A stretch of 64,000 nt of DNA from Streptococcus infantis (GTDB lineage Bacteria > Bacillota > Bacilli > Lactobacillales > Streptococcaceae), in assembly GCF_021497965.1 (NCBI RefSeq), contig NZ_CP046525.1, positions 1,178,001-1,242,000 on the forward strand, read 5' to 3'. The notes below the pieces were generated by a model that did no database searches, was not told the origin of the DNA, and saw nothing but the letters and a program-made list of their open reading frames with translations. Within the stretch, counting starts at the first letter, position 1. Each line of letters opens with the position of its first letter. Shown in pieces: positions 56,366 to 64,000 of this stretch. The translations under genes were made by a program, and so were the position numbers.

Positions 56366-59011
56366 CTATTTCAAAGCACTTTTAACTTTTTTCTTGGTGA
56401 TGATGCGGTCGTTTTTGTTGGCTAGGGATTTGAGTCTGGCTTCGAGTAGGATTTTTCGGCCTGCTTCGTTGCGGGTGTAGACGAGTTGGTAGTTGCCAAT
56501 GTGTGGTGCAACGGCATCTAGGAAGAGCTGGGCATCTTCCTTGCGTTTTTCAAAGAGGCTAGGCACAACGAAATACTTGGACTGACCTGCTGGAGCTTTT
56601 TGAGCGACTAAGAGGTAGCGTTGATTGTCCACTGGCGCAAAGAATTCTCCTAAGACCTTGGAAAAGAGTTCCTTGTCTCGCATACTTCCACCTTTTAAAT
56701 AGGCAAAGACGTTAAAGCTGTCCTTGTCCTCATCGACCTGCACGCGCGACTGGTCATCAGACAAATGCCCTGCAGTCACCATGACCTTACGAATAGCTTC
56801 TCCAATCTGGCGCAAGCGTTTATAGGGACTCTTGTAACTGTAATAGCGAAAGGCTGTGATAGCTAGGACGATAACACAAAGTGCTGTCAACCATGGCAAG
56901 GCAAAAAAGGTTAGTCTAAAGACATAGGCTAGGAAGCTAATGGCAGATACCATCAGAACATAACGAAGCCATTTTTCAGCATCCGCTAGGGCAAGCAGAG
57001 GAATTCGTTTACTATCGGTCGCTACTTCATTGACAATCTCAATCTTATCAGCAACGATGAGAGATTCCTGCCATTTTTTACGAAGGGAGGCACGATCCTT
57101 GGATAGTTCCATAATCTTCTCGTTATAGTCTTCGAGTTTCTTTTTCTTAAATGGGAACTCAGGAAAGTCCAAGCGATCCAGACCTGTTTCGATGGTATCT
57201 TCTTTATAGGACAAGCCAAGGAAATGGTCCATACGACGGGCAAGGGTTTGTAGGTCCTGATAAGGATTGAGGTCTTGTTCTTCTTGATTTCCATTTGAAA
57301 AGGCGGGGGTTTTATATGGTTTGATGGCTACTAGGTGCCAGATATTGCTGGTCTTATCTGGATGTCCTGGCCAGATACGGATAGCACGGCCTCGCATCTG
57401 ATTGCTGAGCATAAAGCTTCCGACAAAACTTCCTAGGATGAGAGAGTTGACACAAGGCGCATCCCATCCTTCTCCCAAGAGAGACTTGGTTCCGACCAGG
57501 ACCTGGATAGAACCACGTTGGAAGAGCTCGGTCACTGCTGCGACCATTCCCTTAAAGCTAGATGGAAATCCTACTTGTAGATAGGCGCCTTTGTCAAGTT
57601 TTCCGATGGCTGAGAAGGTCAAGTTGGTATTTGGGATGAGAGCTTCGAGTTCTGCCTTGACACTAGCCGGTATGATCACGACACTACCTGAAAGGACTGC
57701 TATAGGGACAGAAAAACCTTGTTTTTGCGCACTGCGACGAATGGTTTCAAAATATGGGAGGACACCTAATTGGGTGATTGGTGCTTGGTCATCTCCCAGA
57801 TAACTGGCAAAATCCTTGCGGATATAGTCCGCCAAGACTAACTGTCTCAAGTCCTGACCTAGACTGGCATACTCGGTTTCAAAGATTGAAGCAATACCAG
57901 CCAGTTTTCCTAGAGATTGGTTGAGGATTTGGTCATTAGCCTTGGATTTGACCAAGAAGACCTGACGTTTTTCAATCAATCCTCTTGATTTCAGTTCTGC
58001 TTCTATCTTTTTCTTTGTTTCCTGTGGATCCTCATACCAATCAGGTGTCTGATAGAGAAGGCCTTGCAAGAGAACTTCCAGCCAGTAGTAATTAAGTGCA
58101 GGCAAGCCTTCGGCACCTAATAAATCTCGTAAGTGCTTAGGAATTTCTAGCTTTTGAGCCTGTAGATAAATGAGTAGCGCTGAGAGATACTTGGGATCTT
58201 CAAGGAGCATATCCGCAGATATTTCCCCTTTGAGGACCTTGGAACTCTTAATCAACTCTTGAAAATCAGGATCAACCACTAGTTGGCTGACATACTGCCA
58301 CTTGGTGTCTTCAAACTCTTCCAAGTGCTTGTCCTCTTCCTTAGTCGGAAAACAGATATAGACAAAGTCCTGATGAGGGCAAAGGGTGTCTTCCTTGACC
58401 AGTTCTGGCACCGTGATTTCTTGGTCGATTTCGCCACACATCTGGAGATAGCGATCCCAGAGTTCTGGTTCACTGTCATAAGGCGGTGTTGCTGTTAGAG
58501 AGATGACTTGCAGTTGTTGGTAGTTTTTACGGAAGTCTTCTAAGCTTTTCCACCATTCATTTCTCAAGTGATGGCATTCGTCCAGACAGAGGGTTTCGAC
58601 ACCCCTTTCCTTGAGTCTGGCAAGCAGGTCAAAGCCTACAAAGTCCTCAACCTCGCCGTTATCTTCTTGAGATTGCACCTGTTGCATAGCACTGTGAAAG
58701 GCTTGGTAGGTGGCGATGGTGATTTGCTTCATGTCCTTGAGATTTTGAGACACGAGACTTGTGACCTGGTTCTCATCCTCTAAAAAGGCCTGGCGAATTC
58801 TATCCACCCATTGTTCCCGGATGGTCACTGTCGGTACCAAAACGAGAGCAGGCTTATCAAAGCGGGCAATCAACTCGATTCCTATGGTTGTTTTCCCTGA
58901 ACCTGGCGCTGCCACCAAGTGGACATGACCATCTGCTTGGTATTCTTGGAAATTGTCCAAGACCTGTTTTTGGTAGTTGCGCCAAGTGCCATTAAACTTC
59001 AATCCTAACAT
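56366..59011 (-). CDS. SF2 DEAD/DEAH-type helicase with two internal membrane helices
   Basis: An 881-residue protein. The N-terminal half is an SF2 helicase: Walker A AAPGSGKTT, DECHHL box, SLTATPP, and a motif VI region with SNQMRGRAIRIW. At about 690-740 lie two strong hydrophobic helices (LMVSAISFLAYVFRLTFFAL and ALCVIVLAITAF), followed by a soluble C-terminal domain of unknown fold. The ATG at 59011 follows GAGGAAAATC; an in-frame ATG at 59023 is weaker. A membrane-anchored helicase is unusual. It borders the R-M locus on the same strand, but it may be a core gene. Confidence 0.82.
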   Translation of the reverse strand: MLGLKFNGTWRNYQKQVLDNFQEYQADGHVHLVAAPGSGKTTIGIELIARFDKPALVLVPTVTIREQWVDRIRQAFLEDENQVTSLVSQNLKDMKQITIATYQAFHSAMQQVQSQEDNGEVEDFVGFDLLARLKERGVETLCLDECHHLRNEWWKSLEDFRKNYQQLQVISLTATPPYDSEPELWDRYLQMCGEIDQEITVPELVKEDTLCPHQDFVYICFPTKEEDKHLEEFEDTKWQYVSQLVVDPDFQELIKSSKVLKGEISADMLLEDPKYLSALLIYLQAQKLEIPKHLRDLLGAEGLPALNYYWLEVLLQGLLYQTPDWYEDPQETKKKIEAELKSRGLIEKRQVFLVKSKANDQILNQSLGKLAGIASIFETEYASLGQDLRQLVLADYIRKDFASYLGDDQAPITQLGVLPYFETIRRSAQKQGFSVPIAVLSGSVVIIPASVKAELEALIPNTNLTFSAIGKLDKGAYLQVGFPSSFKGMVAAVTELFQRGSIQVLVGTKSLLGEGWDAPCVNSLILGSFVGSFMLSNQMRGRAIRIWPGHPDKTSNIWHLVAIKPYKTPAFSNGNQEEQDLNPYQDLQTLARRMDHFLGLSYKEDTIETGLDRLDFPEFPFKKKKLEDYNEKIMELSKDRASLRKKWQESLIVADKIEIVNEVATDSKRIPLLALADAEKWLRYVLMVSAISFLAYVFRLTFFALPWLTALCVIVLAITAFRYYSYKSPYKRLRQIGEAIRKVMVTAGHLSDDQSRVQVDEDKDSFNVFAYLKGGSMRDKELFSKVLGEFFAPVDNQRYLLVAQKAPAGQSKYFVVPSLFEKRKEDAQLFLDAVAPHIGNYQLVYTRNEAGRKILLEARLKSLANKNDRIITKKKVKSALK

Positions 59012-59147
59012 GATTTTCCTCATTCTAAGCTGTCATTTTCTTATTCCCATTTTACCATACTTGAGGCAAAGTCACACAAAGTATCCCATGTAGTCTTTCT
59101 CCCTAAAATATGGTATAGTAGAATCATACTACACAAGAGGAGTTTAC

Positions 59148-59768
59148 ATGTCACACGAGAAAGAAATGAAAGCTGTTTCTCCCCTTCTACAGCAAGCAAT
59201 CAATATTTCTTCCATCATCGGTGGAGTTGGTACTTTGATTTTCTGTATCTGGGCCTATCAGGCTGGAGTCTTGCACTCCAAGGAAACCCTATCTGCCTTT
59301 ATCCAACAGGCCGGTGTCTGGGGGCCACCACTCTTTATCTTTTTACAGATTTTACAGACGGTTGTTCCTATCATTCCAGGTGCCCTGACATCCGTTGCAG
59401 GTATCTTTATCTACGGTCACATCATTGGGACGATTTACAACTATATCGGCATTGTCATTGGTTGTGCGATTATCTTTTACCTAGTACGTCTTTACGGAGC
59501 ACCCTTTGTCCAGTCCATGGTCAGCAAGCGTACCTATGACAAGTATATCGGTTGGCTGGATGAAGGCAATCGCTTTGATCGTTTCTTTATCTTTATGATG
59601 ATTTGGCCAGTTAGTCCAGCTGATTTTCTCTGTATGTTGGCTGCCCTGACCAAGATGAGCTTCAAACGTTACATGACCATTATCATCTTAACCAAGCCCT
59701 TTACCCTGGTTGTTTACACTTATGGATTGACCTATATCATTGATTTCTTTTGGCAAATGGTTGGCTAA
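59148..59768 (+). CDS. TVP38/TMEM64 (DedA-like) family membrane protein
   Basis: A 206-residue membrane protein with about five or six helices and the SNARE-associated/VTT-domain features: FIFLQILQTVVPIIPGALTS, followed by GIFIYGHIIG, and the later FMMIWPVSPADFLCMLA. Such proteins may move lipid carriers or phospholipids across the membrane. RBS AAGAGGAGTTTAC precedes the ATG. Single gene. Confidence 0.88.
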   Translation: MSHEKEMKAVSPLLQQAINISSIIGGVGTLIFCIWAYQAGVLHSKETLSAFIQQAGVWGPPLFIFLQILQTVVPIIPGALTSVAGIFIYGHIIGTIYNYIGIVIGCAIIFYLVRLYGAPFVQSMVSKRTYDKYIGWLDEGNRFDRFFIFMMIWPVSPADFLCMLAALTKMSFKRYMTIIILTKPFTLVVYTYGLTYIIDFFWQMVG

Positions 59769-59773
59769 TACAC

Positions 59774-59808
59774 AAAAAAAAACTCAAGGATTCATCCTTG
59801 AGTTTTTC
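59774..59808. terminator. Bidirectional terminator between the TVP38 and MFS genes
   Basis: ACTCAAGGA and TCCTTGAGT form the stem, with A and T runs on the two sides. Confidence 0.85.
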
Positions 59809-59812
59809 TTTG

Positions 59813-60982
59813 TTAGGCTTCTTTTTTCAATAAAAAGGAAACAAGCACAGATGTAGCAATCATCCATGTCCCTAGTATGATAAAGGTCATTCGACCATCC
59901 GTAGTTATGAAGCCAATCCCTGATAGCACAAATGGTGTTAAAGATGCACCAGAAGAGCATCCCAAAACCGCATAGGAAGTCGCTTTGTTGAGGAGTTTTG
60001 CTGGGATTCTCTCAGATATCAACTGAAAGACTGTCGTTAGAGCAATACTGTAGGCAAAGCCTCCAAGAATCGAACCTGCAACAACCACCCAGAGTGATGG
60101 TGCTAAGGCAATGATAATTTGCCCAATCCCAAAGGTAACACCTGCGACCAATAGAAGTTTTTCCTTAAAGGCAGAGATGAGGTAAGAAAAGCTGATTCCT
60201 GCTAAAATACCGATTAACTGCATGGCACTAAGGACCAGACTAGACAACTGAGCATCCCCAAAATCTGCCTCAATCATGAGACTAGGAATACGGAAGGTAA
60301 TAGCCGTATTGGTACACACGATGACAGCAGCACCAATGGCAAGGAAGAAAATCAACTGTAGCATGGAGCGAGTTAGTTTGGCTGCTTCTTCTGTCTTTTG
60401 CTTGGACTCATGAGCTTCTCCTTTTCCATAAGGGACAAAGAGAAGGAAGAGTACGAGAACCACTAGACCTGCTGCATAGGCTAGAAAGGTTGCTGTCCAA
60501 CCAAATGCTAAAAGCTGACCGACTGCCAATGTCAAGATAGAGGCTCCTACTACCTCAGCTGAGCCACGAAAACCAAGCATCTGGATACGAGTTTTTCCGT
60601 GGTAACGTTCACTGATGATCGAAATAGCCTTGGCATTGAGCATCCCAACTCCGAGTCCAAATAGCAAGCGGGTCGCAAAGACAAAGTAATAGCCCTGATA
60701 CCAGAAAGGTGCAGTTCCGCTGATTGACAAGATTAAAAGTCCCAAGGTCAACTGGAGGCGTTCAGGGAACATACGCTCAAGAACACCATTTAACAAAAGC
60801 ATGGCCATAATCCCAAAGGATGGGAGGCTGACCAAGAGTTCGACCTGGCCTTTTGAGTAGCCCTGATAATAGTCAAACATGGCTGGCAGGGCACTCGAAA
60901 TTGAAAACGATGTGATCAATACTAACGATAGGGAGAGTATACTCACTTTTTCCAAAAATTGTTTCATCTTTTCCTCATTCAT
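59813..60982 (-). CDS. Major facilitator superfamily transporter
   Basis: A 389-residue protein with about twelve helices and the MFS motif region LFGLGVGMLNAKAISIISERYHGKTR between helices 4 and 5. A charged central loop (GKGEAHESKQKTEEAAKL) joins the halves. It resembles CynX/YfmO-like efflux or uptake carriers, but the substrate cannot be inferred. Single gene. Confidence 0.88.
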   Translation of the reverse strand: MNEEKMKQFLEKVSILSLSLVLITSFSISSALPAMFDYYQGYSKGQVELLVSLPSFGIMAMLLLNGVLERMFPERLQLTLGLLILSISGTAPFWYQGYYFVFATRLLFGLGVGMLNAKAISIISERYHGKTRIQMLGFRGSAEVVGASILTLAVGQLLAFGWTATFLAYAAGLVVLVLFLLFVPYGKGEAHESKQKTEEAAKLTRSMLQLIFFLAIGAAVIVCTNTAITFRIPSLMIEADFGDAQLSSLVLSAMQLIGILAGISFSYLISAFKEKLLLVAGVTFGIGQIIIALAPSLWVVVAGSILGGFAYSIALTTVFQLISERIPAKLLNKATSYAVLGCSSGASLTPFVLSGIGFITTDGRMTFIILGTWMIATSVLVSFLLKKEA

Positions 60983-61065
60983 TATTCATATTAGTAAAAA
61001 AGGTCCTTTCCTATCATACACTCTTTACCCAAAATTGGCAAGCGACTGAGCCCCAAGACCAAAAG

Positions 61066-61110
61066 AAAAAGCGGGGCATCAAGCTCTGTGAAGTCTTGAT
61101 GACATCCCAC
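61066..61110 (-). terminator. Terminator of prfB-ftsEX
   Basis: On the minus strand GTGGGATGTCATCAAG and CTTGATGCCCCGC pair, followed by TTTTTC. Confidence 0.8.
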
Positions 61111-61140
61111 TTTTTTATGTGTTTTATCAAGTTATTTAAC

Positions 61141-62067
61141 TTAGATTTTCAAGAATCGACGCATTGAGATTCCTGAACCAAGTGAACCGATACAGATTCC
61201 GATGAGGAACAAGAGACCAATCATCATTGGAATAAAGGTATTCGGTGTAATCAAGGATAGATTTTGACCAACCAAGGATGGGTTGACAGATTGGAAGACT
61301 TTATTATAGATAAAGTAAACCAAAGCTGATGGAAGGGCTGCTCCCAACAATCCGATAAAGGCACCTTCTAGCAAGAATGGACCACGGATGTAGCTATTCT
61401 TAGCACCAACCAAACGCATGATTTGGATTTCACGACTACGTGAAATGATAGTAATACGGATGGTATTTGAAATCAAGAAGACTGCGATGAAAATCAAGAG
61501 TCCTGCGATGACCAATCCCCATACACGGATGAAGGAAGCCAACTTGAAGAGACGTTCGGTATTGGCACCACCGTCTTGAACTTCAGAGACACCTTCGATT
61601 TTCTTAGCTTCTTCAGCTACTGGTTTTACATCACTTGGTGAATTGGTATCTACGATGTAGGCATCATGAAGAGGGTTTGCGTCTCCTTCAAACACCTTCC
61701 ACTCGTCACCCATAGTTTCAGTCAGCTTTTGGTACTGTTCTTCTTTACTTGAGAAGGTTACATTTTTAACAGCTGGCAGGGCTTTTAGGGCATTGTAGAC
61801 CTTGTGGTAGTCATTGTTCGTGACTGTTTGGCCTTCTTTTACAATGGTTTCACTGTTGTCTTCAACGTCTTTACGAACATAAACCATGACGCGGACGTTG
61901 TTTTCGATATCAGTTGCTAATTTCGCAGTGTTAAAAATAACTGAAGCAAAGATAGCAACCAAGGTCAAGGTAATCATTACTGAACTGATGGCAGCAATGG
62001 TCATCCATCCATTACGCTTTAAACTTTTTAAAGCTTCGAATAGATGGCGGAAAAATCTACTAATCAT
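61141..62067 (-). CDS. ftsX: Cell division protein FtsX
   Basis: A 308-residue membrane protein with one N-terminal helix (about 22-45), an extracellular domain (about 50-170) and three C-terminal helices. In pneumococcus FtsEX activates the peptidoglycan hydrolase PcsB at the septum. The start MISRFFRHLFEAL at 62067 overlaps the ftsE stop by eight bases; upstream in-frame starts fall inside ftsE. Confidence 0.96.
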   Translation of the reverse strand: MISRFFRHLFEALKSLKRNGWMTIAAISSVMITLTLVAIFASVIFNTAKLATDIENNVRVMVYVRKDVEDNSETIVKEGQTVTNNDYHKVYNALKALPAVKNVTFSSKEEQYQKLTETMGDEWKVFEGDANPLHDAYIVDTNSPSDVKPVAEEAKKIEGVSEVQDGGANTERLFKLASFIRVWGLVIAGLLIFIAVFLISNTIRITIISRSREIQIMRLVGAKNSYIRGPFLLEGAFIGLLGAALPSALVYFIYNKVFQSVNPSLVGQNLSLITPNTFIPMMIGLLFLIGICIGSLGSGISMRRFLKI

Positions 62068-62752
62068 CGTATCCGTACTCTCCTTTCGCTTCATCACGTA
62101 CCACGCGACCATTTTCGATGGCAATAACGCGGTGGCGCAAGGTATTTACGATTTGGCTGTTGTGGGTCGCCATCAAAACAGTTGTCCCTTGGAGATTGAT
62201 ACGTTCCAAGAGGTTCATGATTTCCCATGAGTTATCTGGGTCCAAGTTACCTGTTGGTTCGTCGGCAATCAAAACCTTAGGATTGTTTACAATAGCACGC
62301 GCGATGGCGATACGTTGTTGCTCACCACCCGAAAGCTCATTTGGGAATGAACGAACCTTGTGCTTCAAACCGACAAGGTCCAAGACTTCCATAACACGTT
62401 TTTTGATGTTACGACGACTTTCACCAACAACCTCCATTGCGTATGCAATGTTCTCATAAACGGTTTTCTTTGGCAAAAGTTTGTAATCCTGAAAGACTAC
62501 TCCGACATTTCTACGCAAGAACGGAATATCTTTCTTTTTGATCTTAACCAGGTTATAACCTGCAACTTGCAAGCTTCCTTTATCGATTTTGACCTCACGA
62601 TACAAGGCACGGATAAAGGTTGATTTACCAGCACCTGAAGGTCCTACGATGTAGGCGAATTCTCCTGCATCGATATTTACAGTGATGCCACGTAGGGCTG
62701 TTGTCCCGTTGTCGTATTTTTTGACAACATCTCTCATTTCAATGATTGACAT
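62060..62752 (-). CDS. ftsE: Cell division ATP-binding protein FtsE
   Basis: A 230-residue ABC ATPase partner of FtsX. Walker A GPSGAGKST, signature [15 protein letters not shown] and Walker B VLIADEPTGNLD are present, with the FtsE-typical Q-loop VFQDYKLLPKKTV. It lies 15 bases after prfB. Confidence 0.97.
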   Translation of the reverse strand: MSIIEMRDVVKKYDNGTTALRGITVNIDAGEFAYIVGPSGAGKSTFIRALYREVKIDKGSLQVAGYNLVKIKKKDIPFLRRNVGVVFQDYKLLPKKTVYENIAYAMEVVGESRRNIKKRVMEVLDLVGLKHKVRSFPNELSGGEQQRIAIARAIVNNPKVLIADEPTGNLDPDNSWEIMNLLERINLQGTTVLMATHNSQIVNTLRHRVIAIENGRVVRDEAKGEYGYDD

Positions 62753-62767
62753 GTGACTTCCTTTCTT

Positions 62768-63863
62768 TTAACTAATACGCCATTTCAGATAAGCATCGAT
62801 GAAACCATCTAGGTCTCCATCCATAACCTTATCTACTTGCGCTACTTCAAAGTTTGTACGATGGTCTTTTACCATTGTATAAGGCGTAAATACATAGGAG
62901 CGGATTTGGCTTCCCCATGTAATTTCCTTTTTCTCACCCTTGAGCGAGTCTACCTCAGCAGCTTTCTTTTCCTGCTCCATCTGGTAGAGTTTTGCCTGAA
63001 GCATCTTCATAGCACGGTCACGGTTCCCATACTGAGTACGGTCAACAGTTGATGCTACGACGATACCTGTTGGAATGTGAGTCAAGCGGACACCTGTTGA
63101 AACCTTGTTGACGTTTTGTCCACCTGCTCCACCTGAACGGAAGGTATCCATCTTGATATCATCCTCACGGATTTCAACTTCGATGGTATCATCCAACTCT
63201 GGCATAACTTCTACAGAAGTAAATGAGGTGTGGCGACGTTTAGCAGAGTCAAATGGTGAGATTCGGACCAAACGGTGAACTCCCATCTCTGACTTGAGAA
63301 GACCATAAGCATTTGGTCCTTCAAAAGACAAGGTTACTGACTTGATTCCTGCCTCATCACCTGCTTGGTAGTCCAAGACCTCAACCTTGAAGCCTTTGGC
63401 ATTTCCATAGCGAGTATACATACGAAGGAGCATATCGCCCCAGTCTTGAGCCTCTGTTCCCCCTGAACCCGGATGGATTTCTAGGATAGCATTGTTGTGA
63501 TCATAGGGTTCTGACAAGAGAAGGGTCATTTCGTAGCTAGTCATCATCTGATCTAACTCATCGAGTTTTTCAACCAACTCATCCTTAACGGATTCATCCT
63601 CTGCCAAAAAGTCTAGTAAAATCTCAACTTCATCCTGCAACTCATCCATCTTGTGGAAGGTATTATAGGTATTTTTAAGTTCGTTTAATTCTTGCGACGT
63701 TTTTTGGGCCGCAATATTATCGTTCCAAAAATCAGGTTCCGTCATTTTGTTTTCCAAAATGGCAATTTCTTCCTCTAAACCTTCGAGGTCAAAGAGACCC
63801 CCTGAAAGAAGCTAATTTTTCACGATTTGCGTCAATTTTTTGACGAATTTCTGAAATGTCCAT
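62768..63863 (-). CDS. prfB: Peptide chain release factor 2, with programmed +1 frameshift
   Basis: RF2 reads UAA and UGA stop codons. The first 24 codons (63863-63792, [20 protein letters not shown], then RGSL) end at an in-frame TGA (63789-63791). Skipping its T continues as [15 protein letters not shown] and gives 364 residues in all. The site AGGGGGTCTCTTTGAC has the known Shine-Dalgarno-like stimulator and the CTTTGAC slippery stop. The anticodon-like SPF tripeptide ([15 protein letters not shown]) and catalytic GGQ ([10 protein letters not shown]) are present. First gene of prfB-ftsE-ftsX; RBS AGGAG is five bases before the start. Confidence 0.96.
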
Positions 63864-63889
63864 ACATACTCCTTTAATTGTATCTTTTT

Positions 63890-63895
63890 ATTATA
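63890..63895 (-). promoter_or_regulatory. prfB -10 element (TGGTATAAT)
   Basis: On the minus strand a perfect extended -10 lies 26 bases before the start codon. Confidence 0.7.
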
Positions 63896-63907
63896 CCATA
63901 ATTTTTT

Positions 63908-64000
63908 TTATTTATCTAATCGGTGTTTCTCCAATTTATTATCAATATATTTCTGTAAGAGGTCTACTCGCCTGATTTCTAGCAAAACTTTAAAAATCTC
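63908..64000 (-). CDS. C-terminal end of an unidentified protein
   Basis: The last 30 codons of a gene entering from the right edge: EIFKVLLEIRRVDLLQKYID, then NKLEKHRLDK and TAA. It ends just before the prfB promoter. In pneumococcus the gene upstream of prfB is an AcuB-like CBS-domain protein, so this may be its end, but the fragment is too short to recognise. Confidence 0.5.
   Translation of the reverse strand, partial: EIFKVLLEIRRVDLLQKYIDNKLEKHRLDK

Noticed and set aside
62768-63757. prfB as a truncated gene starting at an internal ATG
   Set aside because: The upstream 24 codons and the canonical +1 frameshift site restore the full-length protein.

Overview
The window looks like chromosome of a mitis-group Streptococcus (S. 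mitis / S. oralis / S. pneumoniae relatives). The evidence is low-GC DNA, many extended -10 (TGnTATAAT) promoters, and gene sets and gene orders I know from pneumococcus: clpE with a CtsR box, psaBCA-tpxD-psaR next to pepO, rel-dtd, msmK, metE-metF-pnp-cysE-cysS-mrnC, rpsO/thrS with a BceRS-like two-component system, and ftsEX after a frameshifted prfB. The species cannot be fixed from sequence reading alone. No tRNA, rRNA, CRISPR array or complete insertion sequence was seen.

Layout. 1-2.2 kb: 5' part of folD, an amino-acid ABC permease/ATPase pair and a DUF1797 gene. 2.4-6.5 kb: clpE, a Nudix hydrolase, a DUF1827 protein and a GNAT acetyltransferase. 6.5-11.8 kb: metK with an SMK (SAM-III) riboswitch, a GntR regulator, guaA and a DEAD-box helicase. 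11.9-15.5 kb: a four-gene ferric-siderophore type uptake operon that ends in an esterase. 15.5-16.0 kb: an unusual non-coding block of hairpins and three successive terminators behind rpsO. 16.0-24.3 kb: rpsO, a small membrane protein, T-box-controlled thrS, a DUF389 membrane protein, a two-component system, a DUF2974 hydrolase and a metallo-beta-lactamase-fold hydrolase. 24.3-33 kb: pepO, the manganese transporter psaBCA with tpxD and psaR, then dtd and rel. 33-41 kb: msmK, and an operon running pnp-cysE-nucleoside phosphorylase-cysS-mrnC-HTH regulator. 41-44.4 kb: metE-metF under a MET-box. 44.4-59 kb: accessory DNA. 59-64 kb: a TVP38-type membrane protein, an MFS transporter, ftsX, ftsE, prfB and the tail of one more gene.

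The accessory block is the most interesting part. A type I restriction-modification system is split as hsdR ... hsdS-HAD phosphatase ... hsdM. Between hsdR and hsdS sits an AT-rich two-gene cassette: a protein with two membrane helices plus a macro-like domain, followed by an 896-residue protein with a DUF4062 (TIR-like) N-terminus and a long helical-repeat tail. The first resembles the ThsA effector of type II Thoeris anti-phage systems; the second would be an unusually large TIR-like partner. Nearby are an orphan HigA-type antitoxin with only the tail of its toxin left, a pyrimidine-dimer glycosylase / DUF1722 pair, and a helicase with membrane helices.

Regulation ties several regions together. 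Near-identical MET-box palindromes lie about 65 bases upstream of the likely start points of both folD and metE, linking one-carbon folate supply to methionine synthesis, while metK is controlled by its own product through the SMK box. A structured hairpin element about 90 bases long, whose paired bases change together, occurs three times: twice behind rpsO and once in the long pnp leader.
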